The translations under genes and the position numbers were made by a program. From NCBI RefSeq assembly GCF_037126465.1, contig NC_088204.1, positions 76,755,807 to 76,819,806 of the forward strand: a stretch of DNA of 64,000 nt. The letters run 5' to 3'. Each line of letters starts with the position of its first letter. The stretch's first letter is position 1. Source of the stretch: Ornithodoros turicata (Eukaryota > Arthropoda > Arachnida > Ixodida > Argasidae). Shown here one piece after another: positions 39,201-48,847 of the stretch. Below the pieces are notes generated by a model. It saw only the letters and a list, made by a program, of their open reading frames with translations. It ran no database searches and was not told the origin of the DNA.

Positions 39201-42200
39201 GGCGGAGGCCGCCTCCGCGGTATCACCCATGGAACATCGGTAGAGGATCAGGGCATCCTCGCGAACCAAGATGTTGAACAGTGCATAGTCGTCGGGCTTC
39301 ACCTTCAGAACCTGCAGATAAAAGAGCACAGCGACGAAATGGGGCTCCATATAGAAAAAGGGTTGCATAAGGTCGTACCTCGTCTGACGCCGGGTTCCTC
39401 TGCCCTCGCAGCAATTGCAGAAGGGGCATTGTCATATGCTCTGACGGATATAATGAAATACTTTTTAGGGCGAGCAGAAGTTTCATAGCAAAGAACTGAG
39501 TCACTCATACTATGAACATGAAGTATATCAAGTATACACAACGAACGACAGTGGTACAGTTTGGAATATACTGTTGTGGCGGCCAGGGTTTTCCTACGCC
39601 CACGCAGGGGGGGGGGGGTGTACACCGTCCCTGCATTTTTGCAACACCCCCCTGAAATTTCTCAGGTGACCCCACCCAGCTCGGCCATCAACACGTTCTG
39701 GTAGTGAGTCCGGCGCAGCGAATTACATCTTGTACTGTCAAACTTTGGTTGTAGGACCACGGTCATGCAGGTGATCGTACCACGGATTTGTCCAAAATCA
39801 TTTGAAAGCGACAATTCAATGCATATATTGCGCGCATATACGTGCCATGTGCGCGCCATTCGTTTTTGCGCACCCAAAGGCTGGATGCCTCGCCGTTCCG
39901 CCTCGTCTGGGCCCGACGGCAAATCATTTCTTTCCATCCACAGCCAGTGCAGGATGAGCCCTCGGCCAATCGCCGGTAACGGGCCTTTCCCCATTCGTTT
40001 TTGCGCACCCAGAGACTGGATGCCTCGCCGTTTCGCCTCGTCTGGGCCCGACGGCAAATCGTTTCTTTCCATCCACAGCCAGTGCAGGATGAGCCCTCGG
40101 CCAATCGCCGGTAACGGGCCTTTCCCCATTCGTTTTTGCGCACCCAGAGACTGGATGCCTCGCCGTTTCGCCTCGTCTGGGCCCGACGGCAAATCGTTTC
40201 TTTCCATCCACAGCCAGTGCAGGATGAGCCCTCGGCCAATCGCCGGTAACGGGCCTTCCCCATTCGTTTTTGCGCACCCAGAGGCTGGATATGCCTCGCC
40301 GTTTCGCCTCGTCTGGGCCCGACGGCAAATCGTTTCTTTCCATCCACAGCCAGTGCAGGATGAGCCCTCGGCCAATCGCCGGTAACGGGCCTTCCCCATT
40401 CGTTTTTGCGCACCCAGAGGCTGGATATGCCTCGCCGTTTCGCCTCGTCTGGGCCCGACGGCAAATCGTTTCTTTCCATCCACAGCCAGTGCAGGATGAG
40501 CCCTCGGCCAATCGCCGGTAACGGGCCTTTCCCCATTCGTTTTTGCGCACCCAGAGGCTGGATATGCCTCGCCGTTCCGCCTCGTCTGGGCCCGACGGCA
40601 AATCGTTTCTTTCCATCCACAGCCAGTGCAGGATGAGCCCTCGGCCAATCGCCGGTAACGGGCCTTTCCCCATTCGTTTTTGCGCACCCAGAGGCTGGAT
40701 ATGCCTCGCCGTTCCGCCTCGTCTGGGCCCGACGGCAAATCATTTCTTTCCATCCACAGCCAGTGCAGGATGAGCCCTCGGCCAATCGCCGGTAACGGGC
40801 CTTTCCCCATTCGTTTTTGCGCACCCAGAGGCTGGATATGCCTCGCCGTTTCGCCTCGTCTGGGCCCGACGGCAAATCGTTTCTTTCCATCCACAGCCAG
40901 TGCAGGATGAGCCCTCGGCCAATCGCCGGTAACGGGCCTTCCCCATTCGTTTTTGCGCACCCAGAGGCTGGATATGCCTCGCCGTTTCGCCTCGTCTGGG
41001 CCCGACGGCAAATCGTTTCTTTCCATCCACAGCCAGTGCAGGATGAGCCCTCGGCCAATCGCCGGTAACGGGCCTTTCCCCATTCGTTTTTGCGCACCCA
41101 GAGGCTGGATATGCCTCGCCGTTCCGCCTCGTCTGGGCCCGACGGCAAATCGTTTCTTTCCATCCACAGCCAGTGCAGGATGAGCCCTCGGCCAATCGCC
41201 GGTAACGGGCCTTCCCCATTCGTTTTTGCGCACCCAGAGGCTGGATATGCCTCGCCGTTTCGCCTCGTCTGGGCCCGACGGCAAATCGTTTCTTTCCATC
41301 CACAGCCAGTGCAGGATGAGCCCTCGGCCAATCGCCGGTAACGGGCCTTTCCCCATTCGTTTTTGCGCACCCAGAGGCTGGATATGCCTCGCCGTTCCGC
41401 CTCGTCTGGGCCCGACGGCAAATCGTTTCTTTCCATCCACAGCCAGTGCAGGATGAGCCCTCGGCCAATCGCCGGTAACGGGCCTTTCCCCATTCGTTTT
41501 TGCGCACCCAGAGGCTGGATATGCCTCGCCGTTCCGCCTCGTCTGGGCCCGACGGCAAATCATTTCTTTCCATCCACAGCCAGTGCAGGATGAGCCCTCG
41601 GCCAATCGCCGGTAACGGGCCTTTCCCCATTCGTTTTTGCGCACCCAGAGGCTGGATATGCCTCGCCGTTTCGCCTCGTCTGGGCCCGACGGCAAATCGT
41701 TTCTTTCCATCCACAGCCAGTGCAGGATGAGCCCTCGGCCAATCGCCGGTAACGGGCCTTCCCCATTCGTTTTTGCGCACCCAGAGGCTGGATATGCCTC
41801 GCCGTTTCGCCTCGTCTGGGCCCGACGGCAAATCGTTTCTTTCCATCCACAGCCAGTGCAGGATGAGCCCTCGGCCAATCGCCGGTAACGGGCCTTTCCC
41901 CATTCGTTTTTGCGCACCCAGAGGCTGGATATGCCTCGCCGTTCCGCCTCGTCTGGGCCCGACGGCAAATCGTTTCTTTCCATCCACAGCCAGTGCAGGA
42001 TGAGCCCTCGGCCAATCGCCGGTAACGGGCCTTTCCCCATTCGTTTTTGCGCACCCAGAGGCTGGATATGCCTCGCCGTTCCGCCTCGTCTGGGCCCGAC
42101 GGCAAATCATTTCTTTCCATCCACAGCCAGTGCAGGATGAGCCCTCGGCCAATCGCCGGTAACGGGCCTTTCCCCATTCGTTTTTGCGCACCCAGAGACT

Positions 42201-44165
42201 GGATGCCTCGCCGTTTCGCCTCGTCTGGGCCCGACGGCAAATCGTTTCTTTCCATCCACAGCCAGTGCAGGATGAGCCCTCGGCCAATCGCCGGTAACGG
42301 GCCTTCCCCATTCGTTTTTGCGCACCCAGAGGCTGGATATGCCTCGCCGTTTCGCCTCGTCTGGGCCCGACGGCAAATCGTTTCTTTCCATCCACAGCCA
42401 GTGCAGCATGAGCCCTCGGCCAATCGCCGGTAACGGGCCTTTCCCCATTCGTTTTTGCGCACCCAGAGACTGGATGCCTCGCCGTTTCGCCTCGTCTGGG
42501 CCCGACGGCAAATCGTTTCTTTCCATCCACAGCCAGTGCAGGATGAGCCCTCGGCCAATCGCCGGTAACGGGCCTTCCCCATTCGTTTTTGCGCACCCAG
42601 AGGCTGGATATGCCTCGCCGTTTCGCCTCGTCTGGGCCCGACGGCAAATCGTTTCTTTCCATCCACAGCCAGTGCAGGATGAGCCCTCGGCCAATCGCCG
42701 GTAACGGGCCTTTCCCCATTCGTTTTTGCGCACCCAGAGGCTGGATATGCCTCGCCGTTCCGCCTCGTCTGGGCCCGACGGCAAATCATTTCTTTCCATC
42801 CACAGCCAGTGCAGGATGAGCCCTCGGCCAATCGCCGGTAACGGGCCTTTCCCCATTCGTTTTTGCGCACCCAGAGGCTGGATATGCCTCGCCGTTCCGC
42901 CTCGTCTGGGCCCGACGGCAAATCATTTCTTTCCATCCACAGCCAGTGCAGGATGAGCCCTCGGCCAATCGCCGGTAACGGGCCTTTCCCCATTCGTTTT
43001 TGCGCACCCAGAGACTGGATGCCTCGCCGTTTCGCCTCGTCTGGGCCCGACGGCAAATCGTTTCTTTCCATCCACAGCCAGTGCAGGATGAGCCCTCGGC
43101 CAATCGCCGGTAACGGGCCTTCCCCATTCGTTTTTGCGCACCCAGAGGCTGGATATGCCTCGCCGTTTCGCCTCGTCTGGGCCCGACGGCAAATCGTTTC
43201 TTTCCATCCACAGCCAGTGCAGGATGAGCCCTCGGCCAATCGCCGGTAACGGGCCTTTCCCCATTCGTTTTTGCGCACCCAGAGGCTGGATATGCCTCGC
43301 CGTTTCGCCTCGTCTGGGCCCGACGGCAAATCGTTTCTTTCCATCCACAGCCAGTGCAGGATGAGCCCTCGGCCAATCGCCGGTAACGGGCCTTTCCCCA
43401 TTCGTTTTTGCGCACCCAGAGGCTGGATGCCTCGCCGTTCCGCCTCGTCTGGGCCCGACGGCAAATCGTTTCTTTCCATCCACAGCCAGTGCTGGATGAG
43501 GCCTCGACCAATCTCCGGTAACGGAACTTTGCCACTTCGTTGTCTTGCCGCTCTGCCTGCTAAGGGCCCGACGGGAAATCGCTTTTCTGTATTCAGAGAC
43601 AGTGCTGCGAGTCAGCATGAGCTTGTGGGAAACTATCCCAGCTAGAGATAAAAGGGACACGTCCGGACAGCGAGCCCAAAAACGAAGGAATGATTTATTC
43701 TGAACTGCCTCACGCTGAGGCGCGATGCGTGGGCGACGCCGGAAGTCACCACAAGCTACGTCGGTACGGCGTGCTCTGCGTGCCCAAAAAGTTATGTTAA
43801 ACAAAGTTATAGTATTCTTTTATTACCATAATGTATTATAATACGGTGTTAGCATTATGTACTATAATACACATTTTCAAAAAGTATTTGTGTTAGTACT
43901 ATGATACGAAGAAATATTACTACTGGCCACCCCTGCCCTCTGGCTCCTCCGTCTCTATTATTCCCGGTTAAGATGTATCCTGCGGGTACAATAAAATAAA
44001 AATGAAATGAATTAAATGATATGAAACTCGCGCTGGGGGTGAGCCCACGGCCATTTGCCGTTAACGGAACTTTGCCAATAGACGACTTCAGAAAATCCCA
44101 GAGAGCTTAGCGCCACTTTGAACCATGGGAACTTGCTGGTAACAAAGGAGGAGAGGGTCTCCAAG
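24208..44165 (-). CDS. PLA2G6: PLA2G6-type calcium-independent phospholipase A2, copy A
   Basis: Exons 2-13 (minus strand): 39311-39145, 38521-38306, 37312-37135, 37077-36902, 35139-35046, 34979-34797, 32422-32170, 29475-29233, 28564-28414, 28358-28219, 26771-26617 and 24597-24208. All join in frame to 781 residues. A probable first exon at about 44165-44117 ([14 protein letters not shown]) splices in phase and aligns with the human amino terminus, but no ATG is in frame there, so a further 5' exon must exist. Ankyrin repeats occupy exons 3-8 ([38 protein letters not shown]). Exons 9-13 form the patatin domain: oxyanion loop GGGIRG, nucleophile Ser in GTSTG, catalytic Asp in DGGL. The family hydrolyses sn-2 acyl chains of phospholipids without calcium and acts in membrane remodelling. 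Intron 1 holds a satellite array; other introns hold several transposons. Converges on PMS2. Confidence 0.93.
25760..26205 (-). mobile_element. tRNA-derived retroposon in copy A intron 12
   Basis: On the minus strand the head (26205-26127) contains polymerase III-like A and B boxes (gtgtaacggtaggatc and gggttcaactccc). The other end, 25760-25920, is A-rich on the plus strand. A related A-rich end (gggggggatatatttatta, then ggtcagcc..cgtcggcttgctatt) recurs at 28784. The acceptor arms do not pair, so it is a SINE-like head and not a working tRNA gene. Confidence 0.5.
26880..26998 (-). repeat. SINE fragment with tRNA-like head
   Basis: The reverse strand shows an A-box-like tggtggtagccaagg and B-box-like gggttccaatcc, followed by gaagtcggcctaggacgcac, which matches the SINE body seen at 36018, 45561 and 8525. 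It is truncated after the body segment. Confidence 0.6.
27976..28190. mobile_element. TA-flanked Tc1/mariner-type MITE
   Basis: A 215-bp element with inverted ends of about 26 bp (gcttgggacaaaagtttacg on the left; gtaaacttttgtcccaagc on the right). TA dinucleotides flank it at 27974-27975 and 28191-28192, as expected for the Tc1/mariner superfamily. Non-coding. It sits in intron 11 of PLA2G6 copy A, just downstream of exon 11. Confidence 0.82.
28784..29050. repeat. A-rich retroposon end and AAAT microsatellite
   Basis: The start (gggggggatatatttatta .. cgtcggcttgctatt) parallels the element end near 25760. It is followed by about 180 bp of aaataaat-type repeats and purine-rich sequence. It lies in intron 9 of PLA2G6 copy A. 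Confidence 0.55.
29958..31206 (-). mobile_element. Mariner-family transposon with internal deletion
   Basis: A 1249-bp element bounded by 28-bp inverted ends (gggtggttccataagtttcc on the left; ggaaacttatggaaccaccc on the right) and a TA duplication at 29956-29957 and 31207-31208. It encodes a mariner transposase on the minus strand. It is in intron 8 of PLA2G6 copy A; the sister intron in copy B (near 55080-55130) lacks it, so it inserted after the duplication or was lost cleanly from B. The left flank (acagggtgtcccagc) may itself be the end of another repeat. Confidence 0.93.
30002..31121 (-). pseudogene. Mariner transposase, defective
   Basis: The amino part (31121 to about 30600) has the paired helix-turn-helix DNA-binding region and the linker ending ARWVPRLL. 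The carboxy part (about 30595-30002) resumes at [14 protein letters not shown] and keeps the second and third catalytic aspartates (RDNAPVHT and [10 protein letters not shown], 34-residue spacing class). The roughly 35 residues between, which in mariners carry the first catalytic aspartate, are missing, and the junction is not in one clean frame. The element cannot supply active transposase, though its ends could be used in trans. Confidence 0.88.
33659..34715. mobile_element. Non-autonomous TA-flanked DNA transposon in copy A intron 7
   Basis: The ends cactctaaatattttcacac and the inverse of cactgtaaactttttcacac are followed on each side by tttaaag. TA lies at 33657-33658 and 34716-34717. 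The 1057-bp interior encodes no recognisable protein. Copy B retains the uninterrupted site (cagtagtaccac near 59558-59569), so the insertion is younger than the duplication. Confidence 0.85.
35820..36590. mobile_element. Broken Tigger/pogo-like element, host of a SINE
   Basis: Starts cagtagaatctcgatgg after TA. Interior sequence around 36480-36590 is the reverse complement of the interior of the element at 15451 (shared blocks gttgtcag, cacgtgttctgg, tgtcacacagctt). The right terminal repeat is missing. A SINE interrupts it at 36018-36333. Confidence 0.7.
36018..36333 (-). mobile_element. tRNA-derived SINE with 15-bp target duplication
   Basis: The tRNA-like head is at the right end, read on the minus strand: A box tggcgcagcgg, B box ggttcgaatcc. 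Then follows the body with gtttttcctgggtttccc and gaagtcggccca, and a cct-repeat tail at the left end. Target duplication cttctttcgaaaagg is present at 36003-36017 and 36334-36348. It is almost identical to the SINE at 45561. The body order resembles Ruka-type tick SINEs (comparison from memory). Confidence 0.9.
36700..36866. mobile_element. Remnant of a pogo-like MITE, copy A
   Basis: The right end gtgcgttatgtatacgg is followed by TA. The adjoining interior (tgtcagta, gtgcgttatgc, cattggacattt-like blocks) matches 61210-61370 in copy B, so this element predates the duplication. Its left end is gone in copy A. Confidence 0.6.
39861..43537. repeat. Satellite array, 27 monomers of 134-137 bp
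   Basis: Each monomer starts near cgtttttgcgcacccagag and includes cctcgtctgggcccgacggc and ccaatcgccggtaacgggcc. I located 27 starts from 39861 to 43403. Monomers differ at a few diagnostic sites: gactggatgcc or ggctggatatgcc, gtttcgcc or gttccgcc, aaatcgttt or aaatcattt, and one T more or less before cccc. Because no frame of the monomer has a stop on the minus strand and on part of the plus strand, long spurious ORFs (up to 792 codons) run through it. It occupies intron 1 of PLA2G6 copy A. Confidence 0.97.
43538..44090. repeat. Diverged satellite-like sequence beside the array
   Basis: 43556-43640 retains strings such as gggcccgacgggaaatcgc and cagtgctg in monomer order but is strongly diverged. 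44035-44085 (gtgagcccacggccatttgc, then cgttaacggaactttgcc) parallels the end of a monomer. Together they look like old edge units or remnants of the source sequence. The AT-rich piece at 43800-43960 between them shows nothing recognisable. Confidence 0.55.
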
Positions 44166-44212
44166 CTGTTTCGGTTTCCTTCTCTCTTGTCCGATTGTCC
44201 ACGAGGAGTCAA

Positions 44213-45560
44213 GGTCAGCGAAAACGAAATGTGAAGGACAGTTCATTCCAGTAACCTCCCAGGATGCAACGCGTCCGCAAGGAGCACTGGGATTTTCTGA
44301 AATCGTCTATTCGTTCTTCCGCGCCTGTAAGAGATAGCACTGGAGGTCTCCTGTTCTTCTGATGTTGTGTTGCTGCACGACAGGACTGGAAGACACAGTG
44401 TAGCCCCAGGAGGCGTGAAACGTCACTATTGACGCCCTGGGGAATGTGCGTCCTGGGCCGACTTCTAAGGGAACTGTGCCGACAGTCTTAATGCACTTCA
44501 CCACATAGCACGCTCCTGGCCAACCATCACCCCGTGTTTCATCGATTTCTCCCGTCGTCGTTGAAAACGGGATACGTCATGGGCGTACCGCGAGGGGGGC
44601 AAGGGGGGGGGTGAAATGAAATGAAAAAGAAAAGCCTCCAACCCCCCCCCCCCCCCCCGGATTTTTAAACTCTTTATTGACGAAAGGATCCGAAAGATTC
44701 GAGATTCGCAAGATTCGTGGATTCGGAGTACCTTCCTTGGATTCTGAAGATTCTGGATCCGTCCAATTTCTACGAAAAGCGCTTTTTTGGGGTGGGGGGT
44801 GGGGGTGGGGATCACCCAATCGAGGGATCTCTGTAGTATCAGAGGCCGAACACTGGAGGGCGCCTTCCTCAACATCCTGCCCTAAGAACAAATACGCTTT
44901 TTTATTATTTAGTTTGCTTTGTCATACAGCTCTCACTGTATATCACCGAAGGTCCTTTGCGGACAATGCGTAGCGAATAAATTTTCAACTAATGCTCCGC
45001 CGCCGAACCCTGCGGTTCAGAACTTTGTGTTTATTCGCCGTACATTATCTCGCGAACGAAATACTGAAGAGAGAGCCGCAATTTATTGGGCTTAAGTGAA
45101 TAACTGTTTTCTTTTATATGGAGCAATTAGATTTACCATGGGTGACTTATATTTTCTCTTTTTTTTTGCCGGAAACAGAGAGCGTTTGTTGGATTTACCC
45201 CATTCCATCATATTCCTTACTACAACGGTAACAGGTGGGGGTAAGAAAGCGAAAACTGTCGTTCGGGGACGCGCAAATTATCGTCAGTGCTCAGAAACGC
45301 AGGATAGAAGGGACAGAAAGCGTAAAATCCAACATTATTTGCAGTCCGGGGGCCCAATATCCCCATCTCTCATTTGGGAAGAACTTCACGTCTTGCGTGA
45401 GCCCAGTGCCGTGTATCAAAAGGGAACGAAAGGAAAGTTAGGTTTCAAGCGAGCTGGTGGTGACGATCCATGACTTGAAAACCCGAGACGAGGGTTTTCA
45501 AGTCATGGGTCAACAGGGAGTCTGGCCATTAGGAGGAGCCTAAAAAAGAGGCTCGACCCG
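44213..45560. other. 5' side of PLA2G6 copy A, repeats only
   Basis: The missing initial exon and promoter of PLA2G6 copy A should lie here or further right, but I cannot identify them. The stretch contains a short SINE body fragment (tgcgtcctgggccgacttc at about 44449-44467), poly-G/C runs near 44600-44660 and a repeat at 44660-44765 also found near the right edge. Confidence 0.45.
44660..44765 (-). repeat. AATCC-rich interspersed repeat, first copy
   Basis: The reverse complement of this segment (gaatccaaggaagg, gaatccacgaatctt, aataaagagtttaaaaa) matches 63747-63852 on the plus strand with few differences. At the second copy the sequence starts cagggatgggacgaatcc, resembling a hAT-type end, but the partner end is not seen. 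Confidence 0.65.
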
Positions 45561-45873
45561 AGGAGGAGGAGGAGTGTCGTTGGGAGGAACCCGAGAGGTC
45601 TGCCTGCCTGATTAGGCGGCATGTTTCTCGGGAAGGGAAAGGTGGTGGAGAGGAGGAGAGGAAAGGGTGTAGTGGAAGACCGAGCGGAATCCGCTCGGGG
45701 GGAGGATAGCTGCGTCCATGGGCCGACTTCAGGGGAACTGTGCCGGCATACGCCTATTACACATCTGAGGGAAACCCAGGAAAAACCCCAGACGGCACAG
45801 CCGGCCCGCGGATTCGAACCGCGGACCTCCCAGTCTCCAAGCGCACGCGTTACCGCTGCGCCACCGGAGCTGG
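45561..45873 (-). mobile_element. tRNA-derived SINE, second complete copy
   Basis: Almost base-for-base the same as the SINE at 36018-36333, with the tRNA-like head at the right end and ggaggaggagg at the left. Flanked by ggctcgacccg at 45550-45560 and 45877-45887. The low divergence between the two copies implies recent mobility. Confidence 0.88.
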
Positions 45874-46007
45874 TGGGGCTCGACCCGTCAATCAAACTTG
45901 GGCGCATTTCATTGGTTGCCGTTTTCCATAAGGACCGGACCGCCATGACACCACAATTTCTCCAAAATAGCGGGTGGTGCTTGGAACCACAGTGGCTGTA
46001 TTGGAAC

Positions 46008-46914
46008 TAGAGCACTGCACGGGCCCGGGCTTACCCGAAAGCCCGAGCCAGGCCCACGGGTCGGGCCGGGCTTCAGCCACCGGGCCCGGGCCGGGTACGG
46101 GCTTGACAACGCCAGACATGGTCGGGCATGTACGCGAACATATTTCACTTCACGAGACTGGACAGCTCAATTTTCACCGTACTTTTTTTACCCAGTGGGT
46201 ATGGGATATGAGGTATTCTCATCTGAGAACTATCACTTTTTTACATGTGATCATGCTTATTTCGTGAATGGGTCTGGATTTCACGCGTGCACTCACACAC
46301 ATTTGGGGACGATTGGTGTGGGGTCCTGCACGAGGGTCAGTGAGGTTAAGTGTTCTGACATATTTCGTTCTTATGAGAGTCGGGCAAGAGGGTCGGTTAG
46401 GTTAGGTGTTCTGACAAATATTTCGTTTTTATGAGAGTACGGCAAGAGGTCGGTTAGGTTAGGTGTTCTGACATATATTTCGTTCGCGTGAGGGTTCAAG
46501 AAAGAGGAACTAACACCGGAGCATGTGCAATAGAGTGGCGATGAGTCTCTCTTGAACCGCAATGTACATACGCCCACGCGCCGCTGCGTTCCCAAGCAAG
46601 CAACCAACCACAAGCACAGAGCGGCTAGCCGGTACCTCCTGACTCTCCACTAATTAGCTGCGTCCTTTTCCATGCTGCGTTGTGCTCTTTAGTAAATCTA
46701 AATAAGCCTTCGAACCTCGAGAACAAATAGAGCAGAGGCGGGCTTGGACCGGGCCTGAGCATGGAAACAGTCGGGTACGGGCTGGGCCCGGGCCGGTGGA
46801 GTCGGGCTCGGGACGGAAATATATAAAAGACGTCGGGCCCGGGCCGGGTACGGGCCGTAGCAGCCGGGCCTGGGCCGGACACGGGCCTGAAAATTAGGCC
46901 CGTGCAGTGCTCTA
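46008..46914. mobile_element. hAT-like element with GC-rich arms and exact 8-bp target duplication
   Basis: The ends tagagcactgcacgggcc and ggcccgtgcagtgctcta are exact inverse copies. ATTGGAAC flanks both sides (46000-46007 and 46915-46922). The arms consist of repeated gggcccgggc-like strings; the centre has about three tandem units of roughly 60 bp (46333-46495, each with ggttaggtgttctgacata). No transposase is recognisable. Confidence 0.92.
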
Positions 46915-46922
46915 ATTGGAAC

Positions 46923-48790
46923 ACACACAAATTGCAGACGGTTATTTTTTTTTATTACAAATCGTTGTAGTAAATGCATTATTTTATTATATGTTATACA
47001 TTTTTATTTATCTTATATATATTCTTCTATGACCTTTCGGCTACGATCAATTGTGTTCTTATCGGCCTCTTGTATGCGAGAGCGTATGCTGTAAGTGCTT
47101 ACCTTTTGAGTGTCACGAGGGAGTAGCCGCACCAAAGAAAATGTGAAGTCGCTTAATTGTCTCTAGTCTGTACTACACGCAGCACTGCCACCGAAACTGC
47201 ATCACACTATTAAGTGAGCAAGGGAACCTGAATTTAAATGTGGCGGTAGCGGAAAACTGCAGTTACCACTGCCGCCAGCTTATCTATTGCACACTGCAGC
47301 TAACCAGCTCAACTTTCTCCCTTTCTCCGGCAACGCGGAACAACGGGAGACAGTTTCCGACGCACGATTGAAAGAGGAGATGTGAAAGGAGGAAAAAGTA
47401 AAAATAGAAATAACGAAAACGCAGTCTCCAAGCGGAAGTGACGACGTTCTGACGCGCTAGTGTTTGGTCAACGCCTCCTCTTGTTGGTTGGAGGCGTTGG
47501 TTTGGTCAACACCACCTAGATCCAGAAAGCATGCGCGCTCGTCGACGTGACGTTACAAGTCAGCCAATCAGGATCGTGTTTTTAACGGCGTGAGCCAATC
47601 ACGAACGTGCATTCAGCGGTCATGTTTATGAAGACGAACCACCGTCGTCTGCGTGTTGTGATTGAACCATTGAACGTCCCCGCGTCGTAAATGGGAAAAC
47701 TTGGAAGGAAAGTGCAAAATGGTCTCAACCTTTCTCAAAACTGATTTTCTGGAACGCGTCTTGCGCTAGGGTTTTCGGCTCTGTGTTGGCGGTTGTGTCA
47801 GGTTTGTTTGTGTTTGTGTGTGTGTCAGTCTGTCTGTGTTCGTGTGTGTATGACATAGACAATTCGTGAAGAACTTGTGTTTGAGAAATTGCATCTGTGT
47901 GCGACATTCTAGAACTCCCTGATGTTAGCGCTATGAAGCAACAGTGGCTATGAATGGCGTGCATAGTATGTGGACAGATGGAGACAGGACCGCAGGAAGG
48001 AGTGGGGAACGGGGTGCTAGACTACTCAACGCTGAACTAAGTTCAATAGATCACGTCGCACGGGGAGGAGATTTAAACTTCGCGAAGTTCGAGACAAATG
48101 TTTCCCTTTCCCGGCAACTGAAGTTGGGTCTGCGTCAGCGCTGATGAAAATCAGTGTGTGAGCGACCCACCCACTGGCACGAGCGTGATAGGACGGAGAA
48201 AGAGAATTCCACTCTGGTGGAGGCTGGAATGTACAGCAATATATCCTTGAAGGCTTCAAGGTCAAATCGTACATCATGGAATATATGTGAGCGGCACAAA
48301 CATTAAGATATTTTGGATATCAAAGCGAATGACTCTTTGTCTCGAATCGAATACGGAATTCTATGTTTGAATTTTGAATCGAATCAACGTTTCTTTCAAA
48401 ACTAACACATATACACGTAGTTCCGAACCCATTCACCCAAAACAAGCAAAAAATTTTGTACGTATTGTTTGGAAATCCGCACGCATGTGAGGTATAGCTC
48501 ACTGTACCAAACCATCGTCGTTTTCGGAATTCCCACACAACACATTCGATTTCCCAAAATGCAGAACAGTGCCGACGCTTGCGAAACTCCGAAACTTGGC
48601 AAGGCCCTAACAACATATCACCGTTCTGGGTCATATGGGTTCATTCATAGGCCTGGTCCTATGCATAAGCCATATGGGTTCTGCACACGCTTTCAATGGA
48701 AAAATCGTGAAGCTTTCAGGACTCATGTAATACACGGAGGCCTAGGCCCCGTAGGAGTGTGTCTTCTTCCGTTCTGGAGCCTATCTACAG
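46923..48790. other. Spacer before the duplicated block
   Basis: No gene is recognised. It contains the second copy of the 230-bp interspersed repeat (47543-47765), a GT-rich tract near 47800-47860 and several short unsupported open frames. Confidence 0.5.
47543..47765. repeat. Interspersed repeat, second copy
   Basis: Counterpart of 5503-5735 in the same orientation (gtcagccaat, gaagacgaaccaccgtcgtc, caaaactgattttctgga). Terminal structure is unclear. Confidence 0.7.
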
Positions 48791-48847
48791 AGAGGCCCAC
48801 CAGCGAGCACCACCACTGCCCTATCCCATCTTGTTACTCTGCCATAA
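48791..48847 (+). pseudogene. Decayed duplicate of PMS2 exon 20
   Basis: After an acag acceptor-like tetranucleotide, this segment aligns with PMS2 exon 20: the end, cttgttactctgccataa, matches cttgctactctaccataa at 20067-20084, while the first 30 bases have lost the Cys-Pro-His motif coding. The following 3' flank to about 49640 matches 20085-21700, including the polyadenylation signal. No other PMS2 exon lies upstream, so only the tail was duplicated. Confidence 0.75.

Noticed and set aside
39662..43804. Very long open frames (up to 792 codons) on the minus strand and serial ~76-codon frames on the plus strand
   Set aside because: They run through the 134-137 bp satellite, whose monomer lacks stops in several frames. 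The same peptide recurs in shifted frames, with no start context, splice pattern or domain.
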